DNA from: Chaenocephalus aceratus
Taxonomy: Eukaryota; Chordata; Actinopteri; Perciformes; Channichthyidae
DNA: 64,000 nt
Direction: 5' to 3'
NCBI GenBank assembly: GCA_023974075.1
Contig: JAMFTG010000328.1
Location: forward strand, 62,001 to 126,000
The notes beneath the pieces are model-generated. The model was not told the origin of the DNA and did no database searches. It saw nothing but the letters and a program-made list of their open reading frames with translations. Positions 47,100 through 58,299 of this stretch are shown here, in pieces. Position numbers and translations under genes: made by a program. Each line of letters starts with the position of its first letter. Position 1 is the stretch's first letter.

Positions 47100-47281
47100 T
47101 GTGTGTGTGTGTGTGGGGGTGTGTGTGTGTGGGTCTGTGTGTGTGTGTGTGTGTGTGTGCGTGTGGTGTGTGTGTGTGGTGGTGTGTGTGTGTGTGTTGG
47201 TGTGTGTGGGGGTGTCTTGTGTGTGTGTTGTGTGTGTGTGTCGTTGTGTGTGTGTTGTGTGGTGTGTGTGTGTGTGGTGTA
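46558..47281 (+). repeat. about 720 bp TG-rich satellite-like tract
   Basis: (TG)n broken by GGG triplets about every 8-20 bases ('gtgtgtgtgggtgtgtgtgt'), including a G10 run near 46957. The pattern hints at a longer period but is irregular. All three forward frames are open (Cys/Val repeats up to 370 codons), which is an artefact. Alternating purine-pyrimidine sequence can adopt Z-DNA, and the spaced GGG blocks could form G-quadruplexes (inference). Confidence 0.96.
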
Positions 47282-47751
47282 CTCTGTTCAGCTAGAGCGG
47301 CATCCCCAGTGCTTCAAGACCACTCCGCCGCCTCAGGCATCGTATTGGCGAAGGCATTATTCCATTCCGTGGTTAACTTCCAACAGACGCAATGGATGCC
47401 ACCATGAAAGCGTCCACGATTTAACGTCAGCTGCCACAAAGGGAGACACCAGGAAACAGCAGCCTTCATCTAATCTCAGATATTGGATTCTATTGATCGC
47501 TTGGCATATGACCTCAGCATGTGACAAGCGGCTGAAAGAGGAAATCCAATCTGCATTTAAATACAAGTCAACGTCACAAAGGGGAAATGGTTTTGTTCCT
47601 ATTTACCTTCACCTTCTCGCTGCATTAACATTTTAGATTACTGGTGGGGAAATACTGAATGTGCTCTTCCAGTATCAGAGTAACATGATAACAAAGGTAT
47701 CAACTGTAGCTGTGAACGTGACAGGATGTGTGATGACCTGGAAGAGCATCA
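47282..47751. other. no recognised feature
   Basis: Single-copy in the window, with no domain found. Confidence 0.4.
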
Positions 47752-48430
47752 GGACTGTTTGAGGCAGATGATAGCTATGTGATTAACAGATGACTCAGCC
47801 TCTATGGAGAGAGACATCAAGCCATGCTCATTTCTGACGTGGAGCTATCTGAAGTAAACATTGAATACTGCTTTCTGTTCCTCCATCTTGTGACTGTGTG
47901 ACTCCCTCTCTTGGACATCAGCATGTGAAGGACACTGTTTGAGATTTTGAGTAAAGTCAGAATTTTGAGAGAAAGTTAAAAAAATATATTTGAGAAAAAG
48001 TCCCAAAAAAATTGAATTTGAGAAAAAATACATAATTTTGAGAAATCAGAATTTTGAGATTTTGAGAAAAAAGTCCGAATTTTGAGGAAAAAGTAAGTAA
48101 AAAAATGATTTTGAGAAAAAAGACAATTTGAGAAGAATACATAATTTTGAGAAAAAAGTTAAAAAAAAAGACAAGAATTCATTATTTGAGAAAAAAAGTC
48201 AGAATTTGAGAAAAAAGTCAGTGTTTTGAAAATGACAGGATGTATGTTTACAGAGAAGAACCGGTAGTCCTCCATCTTGTGACTGTGTGACTCCCTCTCT
48301 TGGATATCAGCATGTGAAGGACACTGTTCAGGAACTAGCTGATGCTCTGTTTGTGATGACTACTTCCATTTCTGGAGAGGATCACAGACACATGGATCCT
48401 GAGGTTGAAGCTCAAGCCGGGGACGAGTGA
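47752..48430 (-). repeat. composite dispersed repeat, reverse copy of 8369-9020
   Basis: Arms 47878-47937 and 48268-48425 share 'cttgtgactgtgtgactccc' and 'cagcatgtgaaggacactgt'. Between them, from about 47940 to 48235, lies a degenerate A-rich repeat around 'attttgagaaaaaagtcag'. The order is the exact reverse of the 8.4-9.0 kb locus. Confidence 0.7.
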
Positions 48431-50179
48431 GATTTTTCTAGACACTTAGACAATTAGACACTGGTGTCATCTGTTCAGTCAAGATACATGAACCCTGGAT
48501 GCTAATGAGAGTTTATATTCCATATTGCAGCTATTTCTTCTCCCGATAAATAACAGAGCAACTGTTAACAGAAAGCTTTCCAAAAAACTGTCAATTCACC
48601 TCTCCTGTCTTGCAGTGCTTGCAGGAATCTCAAACCTTAACAAATAGATCCAATTAAACGTTGAGGCGTCTTCCAGAGGGAGCGTTTCTGCTACGCATGC
48701 ACACCTGCGGTTATGTGTCTCTTTGAATATTTACCTAACAATAACAGACTAGTCCATAATCAGTAGCAGCAAACAAGATACAACACAACGTAGCCTTGTA
48801 TCATGAATTTAAGAGCATTAATGATCACATATAAACCGAAATGTCTCCCTGTGAGTGTGCAAAGGAGCCTCAGTGTGTGAATGTGTGTGTAAATCCTAGC
48901 CTGTGGTGGTGAAGGGCTTTGAGAGGTTGCTAATGCCAGAAAAGTGCTATCTGAATGCAGTCCATACATATAATAATCTATCTGGCAAAAGCCTTAAAAT
49001 ATACACTAGGAGTAAGCTGTCTTTTACAATATAAGTGTCGATATATGTAACGCAATAATGCTTAGATAATAACTGTGTTTTTACTACAGTGTGAGGACTG
49101 GAGGGATATTGGTTTATCATTTACGCTTTGCATTGTGGGAAGTCTAGCGTAGCAGCAGTGTATTGAGGTAAAACAGAAGCTGTCATCAGTTTATTCAGTC
49201 TCACGGCTGCAGGATAACTCCCTTTCTTTCTTTCTTAAGAGGCTTCAACCAAATACTGAAATACTTTACAGCTGTCTGTGGCGTGATATCATAGAAATGT
49301 GTCTGCGTATCACATTGACTTAGTTAGTTAGGAAAAGCCATTTCCAGATAAAATAACAATCACGTTACACAGATGGTGTTTCATTTGTACCGGATTATTA
49401 TCTGAACTTTAAAACCAAACTGCTCAAAGTCTTGGTCAGAATAATGGAAAAATGTACAACCTCCAGCCGAGTAAACATGTAATATAATGTGGACATTTGG
49501 TTTGGAAAAATGGCTGAGAAGTACATGCAGTCACAAATCTCGTTATAAATAGACCAACGATCGATCTACCACTTTTAAATATAATACAGCAACGTTATTC
49601 ATTCAGATTCATACCAAGTGATGGAAACATATATATACTTCATACTGCTCAGTGTGTTCATTCAAGTTTGTGACTTTTTTAAACAAGATTACATTTTTAC
49701 ACATCATGATATCATTATAAGATTAGAAGTACTTTATTGATCCCAATTTGGGAAATGTTGTACTGTATGATCGAGTGTCGCCCAATAAAGGTTTTACTGA
49801 ACACACCATAATATAAGCCAATAGCTAACAGATACTTGAACTAGCTTTATTACACAGCTACAATGGAAACTCAATTCTGATTTTGAAATTCAAATTGTCT
49901 GTTTAATTTTTGCCAACTGACCGTTGCTAAGGAGAGCAGACTGTTGCTAAGGAGAATCAAGGGACTATGTGCAGTAAAATCAATCTGTAGAAAGAAGTCA
50001 CTTTAACGTCAGCTGTGGACATCAGAAAACACTGTGGAGTACTTTTTGAATATTCATTTTTATATTTACGGAGAGCACGCAACTTCCTGTTGAACAAGAC
50101 AGACAGGAAGTAAACACAAAGAGGAACACGGTATGGGCTCTGGGAGTGTTTGAAGACTAAAAACGGATGTTGATCAGCT
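48431..50179. other. mostly unassigned
   Basis: Contains a short reverse family T1 tail ('agtactttattgatcccaat', about 49729-49765) and the 'ccgttgctaaggagagcaga' repeat at 49921. No gene recognised. Confidence 0.45.
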
Positions 50180-50278
50180 CAATTTCAGACAGGTTTTCAT
50201 AAAGATGGATCAGGACAAAGAAGGAGAGGATATTTTGTCCTGACAAAGTGGGATTTTGCATGATTGATAGGTGACCTT
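50180..50278 (-). mobile_element. family C MITE right end without a minisatellite
   Basis: 'ttcagacaggttttcataaa' leads directly, through 'gatggatcaggacaaagaag', to 'gggattttgcatgattgata' and 'ggtgaccttaaat'. The copies at 26.2 and 54.5 kb have the 37-bp array at this junction; here it is absent or never expanded. Confidence 0.6.
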
Positions 50279-50282
50279 AAAT

Positions 50283-50850
50283 GTGGAAAAAAACGAGAAC
50301 TGCGATGCTTTCTGAATGTGGTTCCGAAGTATTGCAATCTCGTGACATTTCCATTAACACCGTACGGCTCCTCAGTATGATAAAAGGACCAGCTTTGAAA
50401 TGGTATTAAGAGCCCAATAATAGGTGCTAAATCACTTAACAGCAGTATATCAATGGCTCCAGCATTTGCATTTTCCAAGGTATAGTAAAAGCCTGTGGCA
50501 GATTTTCAACAGCCTGCTGTGTCCGTGATGTGAGGTGTGAACAGAAAGCCTTCAAGCCCTGAGGAGAACATTTAATATGTGGCAGCATACTGAACAGATA
50601 GAGCTCCTCATTACATCTGGGACCACGGAGGGTCCATCCCACATGAAGGAGAGGAGATGTGCGCCGCTAATGGCTGCTACACTAAAGAACACGGATTATA
50701 AAAAGAGGACGGCTGATCTCAATCTATCATCAGCATCAAACATATCAGCGTCAGCCTGGCAGCAGCGTCACAGGGACGAATGAGCACGAGACATCTATTC
50801 TTTTCCGGCTCTATTTTTAGACTCTTTGTAAAAAAAAATAGGCCAGTGTT
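50283..50850. other. no recognised feature
   Basis: Non-repetitive in the window, and no coding signal recognised. Confidence 0.4.
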
Positions 50851-50994
50851 TTCATTGGTCTCTTCTTTAGAGAAGACCAGGAAGTGATGGATACACCATC
50901 GTGTTCAAACAAATAGGCACGCAATAAATAATAATGATCACGCCACCAGACACACATTCAAACTAAAGAACCAGCTGTTTGGAAAATGAGAGAA

Positions 50995-51880
50995 GTAGAA
51001 AGTACAGGTATTTGGGTTCAACATGTAAGAAGTAGAAAGTACAGGTATTTGAGTTCAACATGTGAGAAGTAGAAAGTACAGGTATTTGTGTTCAACATGT
51101 GAGAAGTAGAAAGTACAGGTATTTGGGTTCAACATGTAAGAAGTAGAAAGTACAGGTATTTGAGTTCAACATGTGAGAAGTAGAAAGTACAGGTATTTGA
51201 GTTCAACATGTAAGAAGTAGAAAGTACAGGTATTTGTGTTCAACATGTGAGAAGTAGAAAGTACAGGTATTTGAGTTCAACATGTAAGAAGTAGAAAGTA
51301 CAGGTATTTGGGTTCAACATGTAAGAAGTAGAAAGTACAGGTATTTGAGTTCAACATGTAAGAAGTAGAAAGTACAGGTATTTGTGTTCAACATGTAAGA
51401 AGTAGAAAGTACAGGTATTTGAGTTCAACATGTAAGAAGTAGAAAGTACAGGTATTTGTGTTCAACATGTAAGAAGTAGAAAGTACAGGTATTTGGGTTC
51501 AACATGTGAGAAGTAGAAAGTACAGGTATTTGTGTTCAACATGTGAGAAGTAGAAAGTACAGGTATTTGGGTTCAACATGTAAGAAGTAGAAAGTACAGG
51601 TATTTGAGTTCAACATGTAAGAAGTAGAAAGTACAGGTATTTGTGTTCACATGTAAGAAGTAGAAAGTACAGGTATTTGGGTTCAACATGTGAGAAGTAG
51701 AAAGTACAGGTATTTGTGTTCAACATGTGAGAAGTAGAAAGTACAGGTATTTGTGTTCAACATGTGAGAAGTAGAAAGTACAGGTATTTGGGTTCAACAT
51801 GTAAGAAGTAGAAAGTACAGGTATTTGGGTTCAACATGTAAGAAGTAGAAAGTACAGGTATTTGTAGTTCAACATGTAAG
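50995..51880 (-). repeat. 37-bp minisatellite inside family A copy 4 (about 24 units)
   Basis: Reverse of the 6308 array, very homogeneous, with the ggg/gag/gtg position alternating among units. Confidence 0.96.
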
Positions 51881-51946
51881 AAGTCAAAGTAAAAAGTCGT
51901 CATAAGTAGTGGAGTAAAGTACTGATACCAGAAAAATGTACTGAAG

Positions 51947-52172
51947 TAGGGCTGTGCAATTAATCGTATCATTTAAAAAAAAAAAATGTAATAGTTGAAT
52001 TATACTTAAAGTTCAGTGTAATCAACTTTTAAAAACGTAATGTTCAATATATTCTTTTTTCAATAAATGGATGTTTTCAAAGTAAATGGATAATCGTTTT
52101 TTAATAGTCGTGATGTCAATTATTGAACAAGATAATCGTGATTATGATCTTTGCCATAATCGCACAGCCCTA
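51947..52172. mobile_element. hAT-type MITE nested in family A copy 4 (226 bp)
   Basis: Terminal inverted repeat TAGGGCTGTGC at both ends ('tagggctgtgcaattaatcg'; reverse of 'ataatcgcacagcccta'). Perfect 8-bp TSD tactgaag at 51939-51946 and 52173-52180. AT-rich and non-coding. Confidence 0.93.
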
Positions 52173-52220
52173 TACTGAAGAAGAGTAACAAAGTATTTAC
52201 TCCACTACTTCCCACCTCTG

Positions 52221-52582
52221 CTCCCCTGTTTCTTTTCAATTATTCGCGACAGAAATGTTTATCTGAGAGTCGATGCATCTGAGAGAAAACGTATACGCAT
52301 GCGATTCGTAGTGTCACTATACGGGAGTCTAAGACACCCTGAAATCACTGCAGAGCACTTCAAATCACATGAGAGTTCATCATCTCTGTGCAATCAGCAT
52401 TCTTTGCAGCAGAAACGGAGAGTACAGTCAATACATCATTACCATACATCTGGGAATATTCCATTAACTAATTGAAACACCCACGAGTGCGTCAAGACAT
52501 TTGTCTAATGCCGCTTTGTTACATACCCTTGTGCCGTGTAGAAAGATTGAATAAATCCACGACAGAATATATTTAATTCAAT
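52221..52582. other. no recognised feature
   Basis: Spacer between the family A element and the 57-bp array. It is unlike the spacers at the other two loci. Confidence 0.4.
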
Positions 52583-53792
52583 CCTTTCCTCTACTTTAAA
52601 GAGTCCTCTCCTGCTGATGTTCAGGTGTATATCAGTATGTAGTGTCTCTACTTTAAAGAGTCCTCTCCTGCTGATGTTCAGGTGTATATCAGTATGTAGT
52701 GTCTCTACTTTAAAGAGTCCTCTCCTGCTGATGTTCAGGTGTATATCAGTATGTAGTGTGTCTACTTTAAAGAGTCCTCTCCTGCTGATATTCAGGTGTA
52801 TATCAGTATGTAGTGTCTCTACTTTAAAGAGTCCTCTCCTGCTGATGTTCAGGTGTATATCAGTACGTAGTGTCTCTACTTTAAAGAGTCCTCTCCTGCT
52901 GATGTTCAGGTGTATATCAGTATGTAGTGTCTCTACTTTAAAGAGTTCTCTCCTGCTGATGTTCAGGTGTACATCAGTATGTAGTGTCTCTACTTTAAAG
53001 AGTCCTCTCCTGCTGATGTGCAGGTGTATATCAGTATGTAGTGTCTCTACTTTAAAGAGTCCTCTCCTGCTGATGTTCAGGTGTATATCAGTATGTAGTG
53101 TCTCTACTTTAAAGAGTTCTCTCCTGCTGATGTTCAGGTGTATATCAGTACGTAGTGTCTCTACTTTAAAGAGTCCTCTCCTGCTGATGTTCAGGTGTAT
53201 ATCAGTATGCAGTGTCTCTACTTTAAAGAGTCCTCTCCTGCTGATGTTCAGGTGTATATCAGTATGTAGTGTCTCTACTTTAAAGAGTCCTCTCCTGCTG
53301 ATGTTCAGGTGTATATCAGTATGTAGTGTCTCTACTTTAAAGAGTCCTCTCCTGCTGATGTTCAGGTGTATATCAGTATGTAGTGTCTCTACTTTAAAGA
53401 GTCCTCTCCTGCTGATGTTCAGGTGTATATCAGCATGTAGTGTCTCTACTTTAAAGAGTCCTCTCCTGCTGATGTTCAGGTGTATATCAGTATGTAGTGT
53501 CTGTACTTTAAAGAGTCCTCTCCTGTTGATGTTCAGGTGTATATCAGTACGTAGTGTCTCTACTTTAAAGAGTCCTCTCCTGCTGATGTTCAGGTGTATA
53601 TCAGTATGTAGTGTCTCTACTTTAAAGAGTTCTCTCCTGCTGATGTTCAGGTGTATATCAGTACGTAGTGTCTCTACTTTAAAGAGTCCTCTCCTGCTGA
53701 TGTTCAGGTGTATATCAGTATGTAGTGTCTCTACTTTAAAGAGTCCTCTCCTGCTGATGTTCAGGTGTATATCAGTATATACTGTCTCCATG
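52583..53792 (+). repeat. 57-bp minisatellite array 2 (about 21 units)
   Basis: Unit 'gtgtatatcagtatgtagtg', 'tctctactttaaagagtcct', 'ctcctgctgatgttcag'. It is indel-free, so 57 = 19 x 3 leaves open frames of 428 codons (reverse) and 393 codons (forward). Diagnostic variants ('acgtag', 'gttctctcc') recur together in several unit pairs, indicating multi-unit duplication. Confidence 0.97.
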
Positions 53793-53960
53793 CTTTAATG
53801 TTCAAAAAGCTCTTATTGTTCTCATACTGTCTGTGCTGCAGCACCTCTTTTCACCCTCTGTCTGAAACCAGAGCCTAGTCTGCTCTGATTGGTCAACTGC
53901 CCCTTATTACGTATACTGTATTGGAACGCCATTATGTCAGAAGTAAACAAAGAAAGATCT
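53793..53960 (+). repeat. flank shared with array 3
   Basis: 'gctttaatgttcaaaaagct', 'ctgcagcacctcttttcacc' and 'gctctgattggt' match 62403-62510, so arrays 2 and 3 belong to copies of one element. After 'attggtcaactgcccc' this copy has lost about 60 bases found in the other. Confidence 0.8.
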
Positions 53961-54524
53961 GAGCAAACAGACAAACATTTTAAAATAAGAATATGAATGG
54001 CAAAAACTAAATCTGCAAATATTGTTATTTTGTATTTAACTAGTTCCTTCTTATTTGTATTCTTTGTGTTGCTATTTCTGTTTTCATCACTTATTTTATT
54101 TAGTTGTTTCTTATTAAACTGCATAAAGAAAAGCCTTCGCAATGTGGTAACACCTGAGTATAATCACAATACAGATCTTTTCCGTTTCTGTTCTGTTGTG
54201 GAAAATAATATACGGAGGATTTTCATATCAAAAGATTGTTAGAAACGACCCCCCCCCCCCCCTGAGAGAGGGCCCGACTGAAACTCTGCATTCTTACTTT
54301 TGTTTTTCCGCCGTGTGAAATTTGGACAGACATCAGTTGGACTTCTCTACAGCAGAACCAGGACGTGCCAGTGCAGATGGAGCCTAAGCTGCAGTGGCAG
54401 ATGGTGAAGGAGTGAATGGCAAATGGGAAAAAGACTTCCAACATGTTTATCCTCTACTGAGGAGCCAGAGAGGAAACCTTTGACTGACGAGGGGACATCC
54501 CCCGAGGGAGCGGCAGCAGCAGGG
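53961..54524. other. no recognised feature
   Basis: Contains a C14-15 tract at about 54249-54262. No convincing gene. Confidence 0.4.
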
Positions 54525-56215
54525 TTAAAGGACCACTGTTTTAAACAGTTACACCTTACAAGTTGGGGTTCAATAGGGCTGTTTTTAAAGTCTCTTCTAC
54601 ATCAACATGTGTCCCCTCTTCTCCATGTCTCTTCTACATCAACATGTGTCCCCTCTTCTCCATGTCTCTTCTACATCAACATGTGTCCCCTCTTCTCCAT
54701 GTCTCTTCTACATCAACATGTGTCCCCTCTTCTTCATGTCTCCTCTACATCAACATGTGTCCCCTCTTCTCCATGTCTCTTCTACATCAACATGTGTCCC
54801 CTCTTCTTCATGTCTCTTCTACATCAACATGTGTCCCCTCTTCTTCATGTCTCTCCTACATCAACATGTGTCCCCTCTTCGTCATGTCTCTTCTTCATCA
54901 ACATGTGTCCCCTCTTCTTCATGTCTCTTCTACATCACATGTGTCCCCTCTTCTTCATGTCTCTTCTATATCAACATGTGTCCCCTCTTCTTCATGTCTC
55001 TTCTACATCAACATGTGTCCCCTCTTATTCATGTCTCTTCTACATCAACATGTGTCCCCTCTTCTTCATGTCTCTTCTATATCAACATGTGTCCCCTCTT
55101 CTTCATGTCTCTTCTACATCAACATGTGTCCCCTCTTCCTCATGTCTCTTCTACATCAACATGTGTCCCCTCTTCCTCATGTCTCTTCTTCATCAACATG
55201 TGTCCCCTCTTCTTCATGTCTCTTCTACATCAACATGTGTCCCCTCTTCTTCATGTCTCTTCTACATCAACATGTGTCCCCTCTTCTCCATGTCTCTTCT
55301 ACATCAACATGTGTCCCCTACTTCTTCATGTCTCTTCTACATCAACATGTTGTCCCCTCTTCTTCATGTCTCTCCTACATCAACAATGTGTCCCCTCTTC
55401 TTCATGTCTCTTCTCATCAACATGTGTCCCCTCTTCTTCATGTCTCTTCTTACATCAACATGTGTCCCCTCTTCTTCATGTCTCTTCTACATCAACATGT
55501 GTCCCCTCTTCTCATGTCTCTTCTACATCAACATGTGTCCCCTCTTCTCCATGTCTCTTCTACATCAACATGTGTCCCCTCTTCTTCATGTCTCTTCTAC
55601 ATCAACATGTGTCCCCTCTTCTCTCATGTCTCTCTACATCAACATGTGTCCCCTCTTCTGCCATGTCTCTTCTACATCAACATGTGTCCCCTCTTCTCCA
55701 TGTCTCTTCTACACAACATGTGTCCCCTCTTCTTCATGTCACTTCTACATCCAACATGTGTCCCCTCTTCTTCATGTCTCTTCTACATCAACATGTGTTC
55801 CCCTCTTCTTCATGTCTCTTCTACATCAACATGTGTTCCCTCTTCTTCATGTCTCTTCTACATCAACATGTGTCCCCTCTTCTTCATGTCTCTTCTACAT
55901 CAACATGTGTCCCCTCTTCTTCATGTCTCTTCTACATCAACATGTGTCCCCTCTTCTTCATGTCTCTTCTACATCAACATGTGTCCCCTCTGTAGAAAGA
56001 GACTCTGAAAGTTTCAGGAACAAAGATTCTCTCTCTTTTTGATCCATTTCTATAAAAACCTGTCTGAAAATGATCTGATCAGATTTTGGCCACTTCATGA
56101 TGTCATAAACGATGTGTTGGCTTGTGTAACCATTAGCCAATCAGCAACCAAGGTAACCCCTATATCTGAGACCTATGATATATTGATGAAAAACAGTATG
56201 ATAGGGGGCCTTTAA
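54525..56215 (+). mobile_element. family C MITE with expanded 37-bp minisatellite, copy 2
   Basis: Starts TTAAAGGACCACTG at 54525. The right part 'tctataaaaacctgtctgaa', 'gtgtaaccattagccaatca' and the end 'gtatgatagggggcctttaa' (56212-56215) is the reverse of the left half of the 26.2-kb copy. TTAA lies at both ends. The left terminus is only weakly similar and could belong to an adjacent relic. Confidence 0.65.
54587..55993 (+). repeat. 37-bp minisatellite of family C (about 38 units)
   Basis: Unit 'ttctacatcaacatgtgtcc' + 'cctcttcttcatgtctc'. All three forward frames are open for 460-540 codons, because the unit has no stop in any frame. Single-base indels cluster between about 55310 and 55810. 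Confidence 0.97.
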
Positions 56216-56870
56216 AAATATTGCATTACATATATGTAAAGTCCGAGTGGAAACAGTCGTGTGTAAATCTGATTTTGTCAGAAATCGGGAGAAATATGAC
56301 CCCGGGAGGAAACCGGGAGAGGGCTATGAAATCGGGAGTCTCCCGCGAAAATCGGGAGGGTTGGCGAGTATGTGTTGGCAAACATCAGAGTAGTTCTTAA
56401 AACCCTGGTGAAACGTGTGTGGCAGTCACATGCAGCATGGAGGTCTCACATCTCCTTTTCCAATCAGAAGAAGCGCTCCACTGATCCAGGCCTTCGAGCG
56501 TTTCTTTGGTCCATGTGGGAGCTAATATAACAACAGAGAAACTTTGATATCTGACAGCAGAGGATGAAACAGAAATGATCAGCAGTGTCTTGTTTATTTG
56601 TGTTCAGAGGGAAGTAATTATGGACATGATGCAAGAGAAAGTAGGACTGTAAGCTGATCTAAAGACGAGGCGCCTCCACCCCTTCAAGCTTAATTCAGTG
56701 CTGGTTCCATCATAACTTTCATCTATTTCCAAATAAAATGTTTATTAAAAGTCTGAGTGCTGCTGCTGTGCTGAATATGATGCCAGCAACGCAATAACCT
56801 AAATAAGAGTTCGAGAGATTTTCACTTTGTTGTTTAAACTGTATAATGTTCTAAGTGACTTTATAATCTA
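56216..56870. other. mostly unassigned
   Basis: 56275-56370 holds 'gaccccgggaggaaaccggg' and 'aatcgggagggttggcgagt', probably a DNA-transposon relic. No gene recognised. Confidence 0.4.
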
Positions 56871-56873
56871 TTA

Positions 56874-57486
56874 CGGCCCGTCCACACTACAGCTTCGACA
56901 GCTTCAAAAACGGTTTCCAACGCATCTGCCCATTCACTTTGAATGGGGTGACGTCACGTTGCCTCGCTTTTCGCCGAACTGAATTGTGGGTAGCATCGCG
57001 GTCCGTCTCCGGCGTCAGAAGTTGAACAGTAGCCAGCGCCAGCCAATCAAATCCCGTTTCGGAAAATCTGACAGCTCAAGCCGTAGCCAATCAAACCGCG
57101 TCTAAGCTGGGAGAGATATCCCGCCGTTCATTTCTATATTTCAAAAAAAGATGGAGGAGAAACTAACTATCGCCGTAGCAATCACCCGGTTGTGTATGAC
57201 CAGACCCTCTTCACCTACCGGGATACAAACCGGAGGAACCAGGCATGGAGGGAGGTGGCAGAGACAGTGGGGGAACTGGTAGGTTTTCGCCTGTTTGGGG
57301 AGTTTATATATATATTTATATATATATATATATTGCTCGCATAAAATCCCCGGGGTTTTTTGCTTTGTATGTCGGGGGCGGGAGATTCATGTGATTGGTT
57401 GTTGGTCGCGTTGCTCGAATAAAATCCCCAAGCTTCAGACACGCCCAGCTCCAAGCTTTTTTTGAAGCTGTCGTGTGGACGCTGCG
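56874..57486 (+). mobile_element. PIF/Harbinger-type element, copy 2 (613 bp)
   Basis: Left end CGGCCCGTCCACAC; right end GTGTGGACGCTGCG (imperfect inverted repeats). TSD TTA at 56871-56873 and 57487-57489. The interior matches copy 1 (19325-19937) in the opposite orientation, including 'cccattcactttgaatgggg' and the MADF exon. A degenerate (TA)n lies at 57305-57332. Confidence 0.8.
57151..57278 (+). pseudogene. MADF-type DNA-binding exon of a PIF/Harbinger element
   Basis: ATG at 57151 begins MEEKLTIAVAI. After a one-base frame change near 57188 the sequence reads VVYDQTLFTYRDTNRRNQAW and then REVAETVGEL (57189-57278). The Y-D, Y-R-D and A-W-x-E-V-A spacing is that of a MADF domain, and PIF/Harbinger elements encode such a Myb/MADF-like partner of the transposase. 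A donor-like GTAGGT follows at 57279, so this is probably exon 1. The frameshift and absent downstream exons make it dead. The 19.6-kb copy carries the same exon, more decayed. Confidence 0.65.
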
Positions 57487-57498
57487 TTATAGCGTAGT

Positions 57499-58143
57499 CA
57501 GAGTTGGGGTTACTTTAAAAATAATCTGTTAAAATGACCTGTGAAAAAATGAAATCATAACCTATCACAGTAATGTTACCTGATTGCTTTGTGTTATTTT
57601 TGCATGACGCCAATATAAAATGCAATGCAAACAAACACAAGAGAACATTACATTAATACTTAAGTGTATTATCTAAGAAAACACAACAATATTAACTTAA
57701 AAAACAAACAAAAACTAGATATTTTGCATGAAAAATGTGTTTTCCGCAATTAAAAAATAAGAAAACCTGCATTTCATGACAGTAGTCTAAAGACCAACAA
57801 TACAAGTGCATTTCAATGTATTGTAACGTTGTAATCATGCTGGTTATACCACGTTTAGACCCATTTAATTACATCTTTGTATAGCTGTAAGGGAAGACAG
57901 TTACCTCCGACAAACTCAGTATTTTTGGTAAATAAATCAAATTAAAAAGATATTTAAAATGAAAGAAGCCAACATGAAAACCGAAGAGAAAATAAATGCA
58001 GTACGTCTACTTATAATCTTTATTTAAAAAAGTATTGTAACATTGTAATCCTGCTACTACGTGTGTTTTATATATAACTGTAAGGGATTACAGATTCATT
58101 GTTTGTATCCTGATTACATGTAATCCATTAATCTCTAAAACTG
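57499..58143 (+). mobile_element. hAT-type non-autonomous element (645 bp)
   Basis: Perfect 8-bp TSD agcgtagt at 57491-57498 and 58144-58151. The left end is CAGAGTTGGGGTTACTTT; the right end in reverse is CAGTTTTAGAG. The interior is AT-rich with 'gattacatgtaatcc' at about 58113-58127. It sits one base outside the Harbinger TSD at 57489. Related ends occur at 7534, about 40990 and 63493. Confidence 0.9.
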
Positions 58144-58159
58144 AGCGTAGTTATATGGT

Positions 58160-58299
58160 TGTATTAATGTGTATAATATGTATATATATGTATATATACC
58201 GTTTATGTCTATTTAAATTGTATTTTTTATTCGTGTGCGATGCCATGTGTTCATGCTGCTGTGAATAAACATATTTTGGTATCAATAAATTATATAATG
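58160..58299 (+). mobile_element. degenerate LINE tail (family T1-like) used as target
   Basis: 'tatttttggtatcaataaat'-like sequence ('attttggtatcaataaatta') resembles the T1 tail 'ttgggatcaataaagta'. The MITE at 58300 lies at its end. Confidence 0.4.

Larger units (their letters stand above)
50855..52220 (-). mobile_element. family A hAT-like element, copy 4 (reverse, left-truncated, with nested MITE)
   Basis: Enters at 'cattggtctcttctttagag', internal to the element, so the terminus equivalent to 7480 is missing. The minisatellite is at 50995-51880. The element ends 'tccactacttcccacctctg' at 52220, the reverse of the CAGAGGTGGGAAGTAGTGG end. A hAT MITE interrupts it at 51947-52172. Confidence 0.82.

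Noticed and set aside
46524..47636. 370-codon Cys/Val-rich frame
   Set aside because: Translation of TG repeats; two other frames are similarly open.
52505..53791. 428-codon reverse frame with 19-residue repeats
   Set aside because: Exact translation of the 57-bp minisatellite. The opposite strand is equally open, and both start and stop lie at array edges.
54423..56042. 539-codon forward frame resembling a repetitive protein
   Set aside because: All three forward frames are open because the 37-bp unit has no stop. Array indels do not select one frame.
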